Below the pieces are notes generated by a model. That model was not told where the DNA came from and did not search any database. It saw nothing but the letters and a program-made list of their open reading frames with translations. This document shows, piece by piece, positions 24,621 to 32,952 of a DNA stretch of 64,000 nt (position 1 is the stretch's first letter; each line of letters starts with the position of its first letter). This DNA is from an uncultured Lachnospiraceae bacterium (lineage in GTDB: Bacteria > Bacillota > Clostridia > Lachnospirales > Lachnospiraceae): the NCBI GenBank assembly GCA_902762905.1, contig CACWQE010000003.1:398-64397 (forward strand), in the 5' to 3' direction. A program made the position numbers and the translations under genes.

Positions 24621-24680
24621 ATCCCAACTCTCTACGGTGCTGTGAGAGGACGGCGGTTAGTCACCTCCTTCTACTCGATT
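24621..24680 (+). mobile_element. Solo IS605-like right end / omega-RNA scaffold-like hairpins
   Basis: CTCTC (24628-24632) and GAGAG (24644-24648) make one hairpin; GGCGG and CCTCC (24652-24668, one mismatch) around a TTAGTCA loop make a second, followed by TTCTACTCGATT. From memory, tandem hairpins of this form ending in CTACTCGATT mark right ends of clostridial IS200/IS605 elements and the 3' scaffold of TnpB guide RNAs. No tnpA or tnpB gene is nearby, so this would be an orphan remnant. The match is from recall only. Confidence 0.4.
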
Positions 24681-24720
24681 CTATATACACATCCCATTTT
24701 TCTGATACACGGAACACTTC

Positions 24721-25401
24721 CTATCCCAATTCAAAATCTTTCAAGTATCCCTCTGTTCCATGCCCAGGAAACACAATTATGTCTTCCGACAAGCTTTCTA
24801 AAAACGGTCTAGTTATCTCATTATAGTATTTTCGACTTCCACCAGGAAGCCTCGTAATCACCCTATTTCCATCAACGAGACTATCGCCAGAGAATAGATA
24901 TTCATCATTTATAAGAATACATATACTTCCCGGAGAATGTCCTGGAGTCTCTATCATTTTAACAGACAACCCATGCCACTCCATATTGCATTCCTTATCA
25001 AAACCGACATCTACACGGCAGGAATAATCATCCTGAAACATCTCATGTACTTTTTTTCTTTCTTCTTCCGTTTTGTCAATAAACATTGCCATAAAAAAAG
25101 CAGATAAATTCTTATTAGGATCTGTTGTCATTTCCTTGCAGTGATTATTGGCATAGACTGTACATTCCCATTGTCTTCGAAAAAAGTTCACACCAGAAAT
25201 ATGATCAAAATGTTCATGTGTTAAAATTATTGTAATATCCTTCACACCACTCTCTTTCAAGAGTTCCACTGCATTCTCATTTTCATTTGGATCTACGATC
25301 AACGCATGATCCTCTCTGATTATTATATACATGTTAGATGTGATTACTGGCATTATATATTTATAAACCTCGGTATGTTTAATCATATATTTACACATCA
25401 T
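24721..25401 (-). CDS. MBL-fold metallo-hydrolase
   Basis: A 226-residue metallo-beta-lactamase fold hydrolase of the glyoxalase II-like group. The metal motif THEHFDHISG (near residue 60), the TPGHSPGS histidine, FSGDSL aspartate and FPGHGTEG histidine are all present, so a di-metal site should form. In this family substrates are thioesters and related compounds. It is the last gene of the acyl-carrier operon after the GNAT at 25431, so a thioesterase or acyl-release function is plausible, but that is inference. AGAGGAG precedes the ATG. The sequence is more AT-rich than the housekeeping genes to its left. Confidence 0.87.
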   Translation of the reverse strand: MMCKYMIKHTEVYKYIMPVITSNMYIIIREDHALIVDPNENENAVELLKESGVKDITIILTHEHFDHISGVNFFRRQWECTVYANNHCKEMTTDPNKNLSAFFMAMFIDKTEEERKKVHEMFQDDYSCRVDVGFDKECNMEWHGLSVKMIETPGHSPGSICILINDEYLFSGDSLVDGNRVITRLPGGSRKYYNEITRPFLESLSEDIIVFPGHGTEGYLKDFELG

Positions 25402-25430
25402 GATATAACTCCTCTAATACACTAGTTCTC

Positions 25431-26189
25431 TTACACAGTTTTCATATAAATAATTTTATACATTTTTTCCTCAACAAAACCGTTATTAGCATACATCTTT
25501 TGGCTTATCTTATTATCAACATCCTTCCATGCATACACACAAATAAGTTGGTTTTCGCATGCATAGTTTTTTGCTATTTGTATAAGATAGCTTGCTTTAA
25601 AATTATGAGAACCATTGTACAAATACTCTATACATAACTTTTTGCCTTCTTTCTTCGCAATTAAAAATGCCATTATATTATTATTTTCTTCCCATTTCCA
25701 TACCGTTTTTTGCTCAATCAAATCTTCTAATTCATCCTTTAACAAATATCTCGATGTAACAGAATCAAAATAATCATGAATTAATTGTATTAAAGCTTCT
25801 GCCTCCTGTTGCAAAACAACACTAATAGAACTACATAGCTGATTCTCACAATTGCTCATTTTCGACACATAGCATCTTTGTAATATTATAAATTTTAAAT
25901 AATGCAACCTCAAAAGCCATTCAAATTCATTTATATCTCGAGTAACACATTCCACAACGTGAGTTGAACTATACATACTCAATATTTCTTCTATAATTGT
26001 TCTAGACCCCCAAAAAAACACTTTCTCTACATCATCACTCATTATAGAAAAAACATAAGTCATGTTCATATGCTTGAAATATATAACTTTTTGATTTTCT
26101 TCATGTTTTCCATAAAAATTTGTTACAAAATTAAGAATCTGTTTACGATCTATTTTTTTTATTTCTTCTGCAATATCTTTGACTTTCAT
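25431..26189 (-). CDS. GNAT-like acyltransferase, paralogue 1
   Basis: A 252-residue protein whose C-terminal half looks like a GNAT acetyltransferase: the segment ICVYAWKDVDN, then a NNGF turn and an IIYMK strand. The N-terminal half (residues 1-130) is not recognised and is shared in outline with the genes at 28354 and 29281, including an aromatic-rich YFKHMNMTYVF region followed by FFWGS. GNAT enzymes move acyl groups from CoA (or ACP) to amines. The TTG upstream overlaps the previous stop, so ATG 26189 after GGTGGAAGG is used. It belongs to the disrupted acyl-carrier operon. Function is unknown. Confidence 0.7.
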   Translation of the reverse strand: MKVKDIAEEIKKIDRKQILNFVTNFYGKHEENQKVIYFKHMNMTYVFSIMSDDVEKVFFWGSRTIIEEILSMYSSTHVVECVTRDINEFEWLLRLHYLKFIILQRCYVSKMSNCENQLCSSISVVLQQEAEALIQLIHDYFDSVTSRYLLKDELEDLIEQKTVWKWEENNNIMAFLIAKKEGKKLCIEYLYNGSHNFKASYLIQIAKNYACENQLICVYAWKDVDNKISQKMYANNGFVEEKMYKIIYMKTV

Positions 26190-26201
26190 CCTTCCACCCA
26201 A

Positions 26202-26605
26202 TTATTTCAAATACATTTGCTCTAATTTTTTACGATCAATCTTTCCATTATCATTATAAAAAAAACGATCTATATGATAATAAACAGTAGGCACCATATA
26301 CTTTGGAATTATCGACAACAGATAATCTCTTAATTCATCTTGCTCAATCCTACCTTGATAGAACAAAACAATTTCCTTTTTCTTATTATCATAAACAGCA
26401 CATGCTAATGTCACATACTGATTTCCCATCGTTGCCGATTCTATCTCCCCAAGTTCAATTCTATATCCCAAATGTTTTATTTGAAAATCCTTTCGACCTG
26501 CAAATACAAGTTCACCTTGATCATTATAATAGACTAAATCCCCTGTTAAATACATTTTTTCATGATAATATTTAATTGTTGGATTATCCACATACTTCTC
26601 CCTAG
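26202..26605 (-). pseudogene. C-terminal remnant of a second amino-acid adenylation enzyme
   Basis: About 133 codons matching the last quarter of the intact adenylation protein at 31418-32935: motif A7 (YLTGDLVYYND), A8 (GRKDFQIKHLGYRIELGE) and the A10 lysine region (NGKIDRKKL) are kept, but the ATP-binding and substrate pocket parts are gone. The frame runs back through TREKYVDNP to a stop at a deletion junction. It cannot be active as an adenylating enzyme on its own. It shows that the locus once had two such enzymes. Confidence 0.8.
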
Positions 26606-26685
26606 TCTAACTTATTATCATCCTCCAATTGTGCATTTAATTCCTCCAAAGCATCACAAACAATCTGTTTAATCTTTTCCTTCAT
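26602..26685 (-). pseudogene. Truncated acyl carrier protein-like start
   Basis: A 27-codon frame, MKEKIKQIVCDALEELNAQ and a short acidic tail, with GGAG before its ATG, resembles the first helix of an acyl carrier protein. It lacks the serine that carries phosphopantetheine and stops where the adenylation remnant begins in another frame, as expected from a deletion that fused the two genes. Identification of such a short piece is tentative. Confidence 0.45.
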
Positions 26686-26700
26686 ACTAATCTCCATTCC

Positions 26701-26719
26701 GCCGCCTTCGGCTGGCGGC
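26701..26719. repeat. GC-rich hairpin left of the IS110 element
   Basis: GCCGCC (26701-26706) pairs with GGCGGC (26714-26719) around TTCGGCT in otherwise AT-rich DNA. A further stem (CAACTC/GAGTTG, GTGCT/AGCAC) covers about 26742-26813. Its first part repeats CCAACTCTCTAC and GTGCTGT from 24625-24643. Confidence 0.5.
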
Positions 26720-26827
26720 ACAAATAGTAATGAAAGTGTTCCAACTCTCTACACTGTGCTGTAAAATAGTTTGCAAGAAGCTACACTACAAAGCACGGGA
26801 GGAGGAGTTGTAATAACTTTCTTCGTT

Positions 26828-28307
26828 TTAGACAGCATACTAATCAGTGTAAGTTCTGCCTTTTCAAGCACAAATAAGTGGTATTACGAATCCGTACACT
26901 AAGAATTGTTTAAGCACCTTAGTTTAATTGTGTGGCAGTTCAGTCAATGGCTTCTTATCTTTTTACGAAAGGAGTCTGACTATGAAAGTTACTTACCAAA
27001 CCTGTTGTGGTGTCGATGTTCACAAATCTTTTCTCGTCGCCACAATCGTTAAAACCACCGGTGGTATTGAGCCTTCTTACCAAAAGAAGCGATTTTCCAC
27101 TTTCAACAATTCAATTCTTGAATTCAAGCAATGGCTTCTCGACAATGAATGCCATGATGTCTGTATGGAATCCACAGGTAAATACTGGGTTCCTGTCTTT
27201 AATCTCCTGGAAGATGAAATCAATGTTGTCATTGCCAATCCCAAATGGGTTAAGGCGGTGAAAGGCAACAAAGATGATACCAAAGATTCTAAATGGATTG
27301 GAGATTTGTTCCGTCTTGGACTTGTCAAAGGCAGTTATATTCCTTGCAAGAAAGTCCGTATTCTCAGGGAATACACTCGCTATCGTTACAAGCTTGTTTC
27401 CTGCCGTTCAAGTGAAAAGAATCGGTATCAGAATGCTCTTACTGTTTGCAATGTTGCATTAGATTCTGTTGTTTCCGATATCTTTGGGAAGTCATCCACA
27501 TCCATTATCGACTATCTGCTTGAACAATCGGGTACATCCATTAACCACGAAGAAATCGCATCTAAGCTTCTTAGGAGCCTTAAATCCAAAGAAGATGCTG
27601 TTATAGAATCCGTCGAAGGATATCAGATGACTGATGCCCAAAAATACCGTATGCGCCTCGTCCGCGCACATATGGATTATATCACAGCTGAAATCAATGA
27701 TGTTGATAAAATGATTGAAAATATGATTTCTTCTAATCCTGATTTTGAAAATGCCGTCCAGTTCCTCTGTACCATTCCGGGTGTCAAACGTGATAGTGCA
27801 ATCACTATCATCTCCGAAATTGGTACTGATATGTCTCAGTTCTCAAGTTCCAAACGCTTATGTTGCTGGGCTGGTCTTACACCCGGCAGCAATGAATCTG
27901 CTGGTAAGAAGAAGTCTGTTCGGATTACACGTGCCGGTGTCTACCTCAAACCTGCATTAGTACAGTGTGCTCATGCAGCCGTAAAATCTGACAAATCTCC
28001 TTACTACAAAAAGAAATATGAATCACTTGTTAAACGTCGTGGCAAGAAAAGAGCCATTATCGCTATTGCCCGTATGATTCTTACTGCCATCTACCAGATG
28101 CTGTCTACTGGTGAACAGTGGAATCCGAGCGATCTTTACAAAATCGATATGCCTGTAGCTCTTGTTGAAAAACAAAAGGCTAAAGCTATCAGGCAAGCCA
28201 AGAAACTATTACAACGAGAAGGATTACTTCCTCCTGATGAACCATTAGCTTCTTGATCTGATTTCCTAACTCTATAACACTTTAAAAAGTTGCCTGCCTT
28301 AGACAGC
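26828..28307 (+). mobile_element. IS110 family insertion sequence
   Basis: A single DEDD transposase gene lies between two direct copies of TTAGACAGC at 26828-26836 and 28299-28307. IS110 elements lack terminal inverted repeats and often show a repeated core at both junctions, so these copies are the best guess at the ends. The 154-base non-coding left end before the gene is where the IS110 group encodes its bridge RNA; it contains several short hairpins, e.g. CTAAGAATTG-type and AAGCAC arms around 26900-26925. The element interrupts the acyl-carrier operon between the GNAT gene at 28354 and the ACP remnant. Exact ends are inferred. Confidence 0.75.
26982..28256 (+). CDS. IS110 family transposase (DEDD recombinase)
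   Basis: A 424-residue recombinase. The N-terminal DEDD RuvC-like domain begins CCGVDVHKSFLVATIV (first Asp) with CMESTGKYWVPVF (Glu) and KWVKAVKGNKDDTKDSKW (the paired Asp) in order. The C-terminal Transposase_20 domain has IPGVKRDSAITIISEIG and FSSSKRLCCWAGLTPGSNESAGK with the catalytic serine region. Length is complete and no frameshift is seen, so the element may still be active. AAAGGAG sits nine bases before ATG 26982; the frame extends upstream without a ribosome binding site. It would be guided by a bridge RNA from the left end. Confidence 0.95.
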   Translation: MKVTYQTCCGVDVHKSFLVATIVKTTGGIEPSYQKKRFSTFNNSILEFKQWLLDNECHDVCMESTGKYWVPVFNLLEDEINVVIANPKWVKAVKGNKDDTKDSKWIGDLFRLGLVKGSYIPCKKVRILREYTRYRYKLVSCRSSEKNRYQNALTVCNVALDSVVSDIFGKSSTSIIDYLLEQSGTSINHEEIASKLLRSLKSKEDAVIESVEGYQMTDAQKYRMRLVRAHMDYITAEINDVDKMIENMISSNPDFENAVQFLCTIPGVKRDSAITIISEIGTDMSQFSSSKRLCCWAGLTPGSNESAGKKKSVRITRAGVYLKPALVQCAHAAVKSDKSPYYKKKYESLVKRRGKKRAIIAIARMILTAIYQMLSTGEQWNPSDLYKIDMPVALVEKQKAKAIRQAKKLLQREGLLPPDEPLAS

Positions 28308-28353
28308 TTATTTAAGTGCGCCCATTTATGGTTTTCCTCTACTTTCTTTCACA

Positions 28354-29193
28354 CTATTTATCCTTCCTAATATAAATATTATCAATTAATCCATCTTCTC
28401 GATAGCCAAACTTATCATGTAAACTTAGAACTTCGCGATTATCTCGATCAACCCATAAATAAAATAAATGTATGTTATTAATATGCATATTAATATATTT
28501 GGCAAAAAGTGAATATCCAATAACATTATTTCTATATTCTTCTTTTACACATAACACTCTCGCATATGATTTTTTACCAAAATCTTCAAACAAAAGAACT
28601 CCTGCAATTTCATTATTAATACATATTTTTAACGTCCATTTTTTATCAATCAACTCCATTAATTCTTCTTTTGATGGCAAACAACTGACCTTCGCATCAA
28701 ACGAACCATATAATAAACAATAAATCTCCTTGGCATCTTTACTTCTCGCAAATTCCACATTCATAAGTTCTCTATAGGGTTGTTCCACACTATTCACAAA
28801 GCTTTTTCTTATGTAAGTCTTATATAATGAAAAATTTAAATGTTTAATAATATCTTCTGATAATCTATTGTTTCCTTTTAACAAAATATTAGTAGTTAAG
28901 TCATTATATTTAGATATATCTTCTCTCAAGCTTGTCCAGACTCTATCTTCTATAACAGCATCTTTTTTAATAAAATAGTACATATTAAAGTATAAAGGTC
29001 TCTTCTCAATCAGTAATACTATATTCTTCTCTGTAAACATTTCCATTTTTTTATCACTAATATTTTTCTTTAAATCACTCCATGACAAAAAACAATTACT
29101 CAATTCTAATTTGCCCAAACTATTTTGTATTATCTTAGATTCCAATTCTATACTATTCTCCCAACCATTTTCATGATATCCATATCGATACAA
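28354..29193 (-). CDS. GNAT-like acyltransferase, paralogue 2 (start uncertain)
   Basis: About 279 residues with a C-terminal GNAT-like half: RVLCVKEEYRNNVIGYSLF resembles the acyl-CoA pyrophosphate loop region, and FYLWVDRDN followed by FGYREDG and a final YIRK strand match the other two paralogues. The frame has no good ATG start; it opens at TTG 29193, and an out-of-frame ATG at about 29216 reads only 21 codons, so a small frameshift near the 5' end is possible. It lies 87 bases after the neighbouring GNAT gene and is the last gene before the IS110 insertion. Substrate unknown. Confidence 0.65.
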   Translation of the reverse strand: MYRYGYHENGWENSIELESKIIQNSLGKLELSNCFLSWSDLKKNISDKKMEMFTEKNIVLLIEKRPLYFNMYYFIKKDAVIEDRVWTSLREDISKYNDLTTNILLKGNNRLSEDIIKHLNFSLYKTYIRKSFVNSVEQPYRELMNVEFARSKDAKEIYCLLYGSFDAKVSCLPSKEELMELIDKKWTLKICINNEIAGVLLFEDFGKKSYARVLCVKEEYRNNVIGYSLFAKYINMHINNIHLFYLWVDRDNREVLSLHDKFGYREDGLIDNIYIRKDK

Positions 29194-29280
29194 AACACAA
29201 AGTCCACAGACATAACCTTTTTAGAATCTACTAAATTAAATTTATTCCCGATTTCCAAAAAATCTCAATTATACATCTTC

Positions 29281-30093
29281 TTATTTAGCAATCTCTTTCC
29301 TGTATATTATATCATATAATCCATCTGGCTTTTGGTGTCCAATTCTTGTGTTATAACGAATTGCTTTTTTATTATTGATATCCATCCAACAATAGGCATA
29401 TATTACACCCTTCTTGGCAATTTCCATATCCGCCTTTGTCAAAACAGAATAAATGGCACTAGCAGGTCCATCATTATACATAAAATTACCGTATTTTTTT
29501 CTTCCCTCAATTGTAAAAATATATGCAGCAACGATTTTTCCATCTTCTCTTGCCACCCACACCCATTCATTGCTTATCATTTCTCTCAAAACATCATCGG
29601 AATAAAAATGACTTTCATATGGATCAAAAATCTCTTTTAAGCGTCTATTAATTACTTCTGCATCCTCTACTTTTGCTAATTCTCCATATTTTTCATCATA
29701 CAACCCAGATTTTTCATACATTTTCAAAAGTCTAGCTTGCTCTTCCGGATCAATATTTCGTATATGCTCACCAAAACGTTCATATTCCGCATATAATTGA
29801 AATCCACTACTTATAAACAAATCCGACAAAGCTTCTCTTTCTTTTGTCAAAAAATCCAGTACATAATCTCCTTCTAGTCCTCTTAGAAGAACTGCAAGTT
29901 CATCCATATCATTGGAATAAAAATAAACACGTCTTACACAATAGTCAAAAAATGTAAAAACAATAGAATGCTCTCCTTCAAAAACTTCAAACATTTCATT
30001 TTCGAACTGATTATAATAATTTGTAATTACTCTTTTTCCTTGATTTTTTATAATTGTATATTTTTCTTTTATATAAATTATATTCTTATTCAT
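29281..30093 (-). CDS. GNAT-like acyltransferase, paralogue 3
   Basis: A 270-residue protein with an unrecognised N-terminal half and a GNAT-like C-terminal half: VWVAREDGKIVAAYIFTIEG (core strands) and YAYCWMDINNKKAIRYN followed by IGHQ and IIYRK. The pattern of aromatic N-terminal strands (FTFFDYCVRRVYFYS) is shared with paralogues 1 and 2, so the three form one family within the operon. The upstream in-frame codon at 30123 overlaps the KAS III gene, and the start at 30093 is preferred. Translation is probably coupled. It may acylate an amino sugar or an amino acid on a carrier; this is inference. Confidence 0.7.
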   Translation of the reverse strand: MNKNIIYIKEKYTIIKNQGKRVITNYYNQFENEMFEVFEGEHSIVFTFFDYCVRRVYFYSNDMDELAVLLRGLEGDYVLDFLTKEREALSDLFISSGFQLYAEYERFGEHIRNIDPEEQARLLKMYEKSGLYDEKYGELAKVEDAEVINRRLKEIFDPYESHFYSDDVLREMISNEWVWVAREDGKIVAAYIFTIEGRKKYGNFMYNDGPASAIYSVLTKADMEIAKKGVIYAYCWMDINNKKAIRYNTRIGHQKPDGLYDIIYRKEIAK

Positions 30094-30116
30094 TCTTTTC
30101 CCTTCAGTATCTTCAA

Positions 30117-31184
30117 TTAACAAGTGGAGGTTACCAGCTCACAAAAATGAAGTTTTCCTAAATGAACTAATGCAGAACTCCATGTAAGACCTGAGCCAAA
30201 TCCAGAAAGACAACATACTCTTTCATTTTCCAACAAATCATTTGCAACATTATATGTAATATTTATAGGTATTGTACTTCCACTGGAATTACCAAACTCA
30301 CCCACAATATTCATTGGCATTTTTTCATATGGGACCTGCATTTTATCAGCTAATTTTTCCATCATAAACTTATTGGGCTGATGAAACAGAAACCAATCAG
30401 CATCATTCGCTGAAACACCTGCATACTGAAGAATTTCCTCTATCATTGGCGGAACCTCTTTTTGAACAAAATTAAATACTTTTGAGCCTTCCATCCAAAT
30501 GTGATTTTTACATCTAAGTATTCCATCACCTAAATAATCCTTAAATTCTGCTGTTTCAGCAGACCGTGGTAATCTATAGCCCCCCGCTGGCATAATCAAA
30601 CAGTCCCTATCTTTTCCATCAGAATACATATTGAAATAAATATCCTTAGCCTGTTCATCATTTTCAACAACGGTTACACTTGCTGCATCTCCTCCAAATT
30701 GAGCCTGCATCTCTTTATCGGTCTTAGCTTTACGATTCAATACATCTCCTGTAAACACTAAGACCTTTTTATTCTCCATATGCTCTAACAACATAAATGC
30801 TTGCATCAATCCCATAAGATATGCTGAACATCCTTGGGCAATATCCATACATACTACATCTTTAGGTAAATCACATTCACCTTGTATAATATTACTCACA
30901 TGAGGCACAAAATAGTCTGGTGTCAATGTTACAACAACTATTCCTCCAATTTCCTCTTTATTAATCCAATTGTTCTTTAAAATATAATTTAATCCATAAA
31001 TACATAAATCCGAGGTTGCTGTTTCTGGTTTCACAGCTCTTCGCTTTCCGTAACCCATTATTCTTTTTAATCTTTTTGTTTGACGATCTGCAAATTCTTT
31101 CGTTTCCTCATCATAATCATATTCATTTTCTGGAAGAATACCCAATATTCCGGTTATTTTCTTCCCCTTAAACTTTGTTAACAT
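30117..31184 (-). CDS. 3-oxoacyl-ACP synthase III family protein
   Basis: A 355-residue thiolase-fold condensing enzyme of the KAS III/FabH type. The triad is visible: Cys in DIAQGCSAYLMGL (near residue 115), His in LFHQPNKFM, Asn in FGNSSGSTIP. FabH-like enzymes condense an acyl-CoA starter with malonyl-ACP, or act as acyltransferases onto ACP-bound or other acceptors. It is slightly longer than housekeeping FabH and starts directly after the stop of an ACP gene, inside a specialised operon with no other fatty acid genes, so it is not the general FabH. A short-chain acyl or beta-keto product for decoration is the likely outcome. Confidence 0.88.
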   Translation of the reverse strand: MLTKFKGKKITGILGILPENEYDYDEETKEFADRQTKRLKRIMGYGKRRAVKPETATSDLCIYGLNYILKNNWINKEEIGGIVVVTLTPDYFVPHVSNIIQGECDLPKDVVCMDIAQGCSAYLMGLMQAFMLLEHMENKKVLVFTGDVLNRKAKTDKEMQAQFGGDAASVTVVENDEQAKDIYFNMYSDGKDRDCLIMPAGGYRLPRSAETAEFKDYLGDGILRCKNHIWMEGSKVFNFVQKEVPPMIEEILQYAGVSANDADWFLFHQPNKFMMEKLADKMQVPYEKMPMNIVGEFGNSSGSTIPINITYNVANDLLENERVCCLSGFGSGLTWSSALVHLGKLHFCELVTSTC

Positions 31185-31415
31185 TTATATTTCTCCTCCA
31201 TTTTTGCGAATTATGTTCATAATCGCTTCAATAGAACAAAAGTTTTTTGCTACGATATCTAAGCCATCTATTGATATGTTATATTTAGTATCCAATTCCG
31301 AAACCAAAGTTACGATATCAAAAGAATCCAAATAACCATCCTCTACAAAATCACTGCTCTCTTTAAAATCAAATTCTGGTCTAATATCTGCTAAAATTTC
31401 ATAAATCTCATTCAT
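31185..31415 (-). CDS. Acyl carrier protein
   Basis: A 76-residue carrier protein. The phosphopantetheine serine is in GYLDSFDIV (near residue 31), the usual DS-hydrophobic motif, with four predicted helices. ATG 31415 follows the adenylation gene stop by two bases; the GGAG of that gene's end serves as ribosome binding site. It is sandwiched between the adenylation enzyme and the KAS III, so it most likely receives the activated amino or other acid from the former, like DltC with DltA. Confidence 0.88.
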   Translation of the reverse strand: MNEIYEILADIRPEFDFKESSDFVEDGYLDSFDIVTLVSELDTKYNISIDGLDIVAKNFCSIEAIMNIIRKNGGEI

Positions 31416-31417
31416 AA

Positions 31418-32935
31418 TTAATCTCCTATACATTCACTTTCCAATAATTTTCTATTTATCTTTCCATTATCCGTCAAAGGAAGACTATCATATCTTCTAT
31501 ACTTTGTCGGAATCATATATTTAGGAATTACTTTGGTCAAAAATCTTCTAATATCCTTATCCATAATATCCTCTACTGCTTCATAACATAAGATTATATC
31601 CTTATTTTGGCTATCATAAATAACACAGGCATTTCCTATTTCCGGCACTTTCATAACCGCATTCTCTATCTCACCTAATTCAATTCGATACCCCATATGC
31701 TTAATCTGAAAATCTTTCCGACCAACAAACATAATTTCATTTCTGTCATTATAATAAACCAAATCACCTGTTTTATATATCAGCTCCTTGTATAAAGAAT
31801 TAAGCGGATTCTGAACAAAGACTTCTTTTGTTTTCTCTTCATTACCTAAATACCCTACAGCAAGTGAACTTCCTCTGACACATAATTCACCTATCTGCCC
31901 TTCTTTCTCTATAAGAGTATTTTCCTCTGATAAAATGAAAACATCTGAATTTCTACATGGAATTCCAATCGGAAGCGGCTCATCATCTTCAAACTGACGA
32001 TCTACAATGTAATATGTACAATCTACAGTAATTTCGGTTGGTCCATATAGATTCGAATAAAGTGCCTCAGGAATAAATCTCCGCCAATAATTTAAATGAC
32101 GATTTGGCATGACCTCTCCTGCAAACAGAATCTTATTAAGACAACAGCAGTCTATTCTGCTTAGTATATCGCTATTTGCTATATTAATTAACACAGATGG
32201 TACCCAAAAAACCATATTGATTAAATGATCCCTCACATACTGCATTAACTCTGCTGGAAATGCAAACAATGTTTCAGGAATAATGTATAACGTAGCACCT
32301 GTACACAAAGCAGTGTATATATCCAATGTAGAATTATCAAAATAAAATGGTGCTTGATTTCCTATTTTATCTTTATCAGAAACCTGATAGGTATCTTTAA
32401 CCCAATCTACATAATCAATAATACTTCTATTTGTTATGGCAACACCTTTTGGAATACCAGTCGATCCAGAAGTAAAAAGAGTATAAACCAAATCTGTATC
32501 TATTATATGGTCTATATTACTAACCACTTGTAAACTATCAAAATCGAGTTCATCGATGTTTAAAATAATATCTTGAGAAACATCATTCTTTATTAATTTA
32601 CCCTTATTAGCACCATCTGTAATGATAAGAACAGGATGTAAACAATCCAAGATACTTTTGACTTTCTCAAACGGGAAGCCTACATCTGTCGGAGTATAAA
32701 AATTCCTAGAATACAATATTCCCATAAAAGACACTATACTCCATCTGCTCTTCGGTAAATAAACTAAAACAGGCTTCCTTACTCCAACATTCTTTTCTGA
32801 AATAGCACTTGCAATAATCTGAGCACAATGCTTTAATTTCTTAAATGTTATATTTCCACCTTTATCAACGACAGCTGTTTTATCCGGATATTTTTCCACC
32901 GTCTTTTCTAGATAGCATAACACCGAATTATACAC
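31418..32935 (-). CDS. Amino-acid adenylation enzyme (DltA/NRPS A-domain-like)
   Basis: A 505-residue stand-alone ANL-superfamily enzyme that activates a carboxylic acid with ATP and loads it on a carrier thiol. Core motifs appear in order: A3 LFTSGSTGIPKGV, A5 NLYGPTE, A6 GELCVRGSSLAVGYLGN, A7 YKTGDLVYYND, A8 GRKDFQIKHMGYRIELGE, and A10 NGKINRKLL with the catalytic lysine. Motif A4 reads FYFDNSTLDIY; the FD of this motif supplies the Asp that holds the alpha-amino group, so an amino acid substrate is likely. It is followed at once by an ACP gene. Which amino acid is used cannot be told by eye. Confidence 0.9.
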   Translation of the reverse strand: MYNSVLCYLEKTVEKYPDKTAVVDKGGNITFKKLKHCAQIIASAISEKNVGVRKPVLVYLPKSRWSIVSFMGILYSRNFYTPTDVGFPFEKVKSILDCLHPVLIITDGANKGKLIKNDVSQDIILNIDELDFDSLQVVSNIDHIIDTDLVYTLFTSGSTGIPKGVAITNRSIIDYVDWVKDTYQVSDKDKIGNQAPFYFDNSTLDIYTALCTGATLYIIPETLFAFPAELMQYVRDHLINMVFWVPSVLINIANSDILSRIDCCCLNKILFAGEVMPNRHLNYWRRFIPEALYSNLYGPTEITVDCTYYIVDRQFEDDEPLPIGIPCRNSDVFILSEENTLIEKEGQIGELCVRGSSLAVGYLGNEEKTKEVFVQNPLNSLYKELIYKTGDLVYYNDRNEIMFVGRKDFQIKHMGYRIELGEIENAVMKVPEIGNACVIYDSQNKDIILCYEAVEDIMDKDIRRFLTKVIPKYMIPTKYRRYDSLPLTDNGKINRKLLESECIGD

Positions 32936-32952
32936 TCGCTCTCACCTCCCTT

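Noticed and set aside
24617..24826. 69-codon plus-strand frame over the hairpin region
   Set aside because: Overlaps the omega-RNA-like hairpins and the end of the MBL gene on the other strand; no ribosome binding site.
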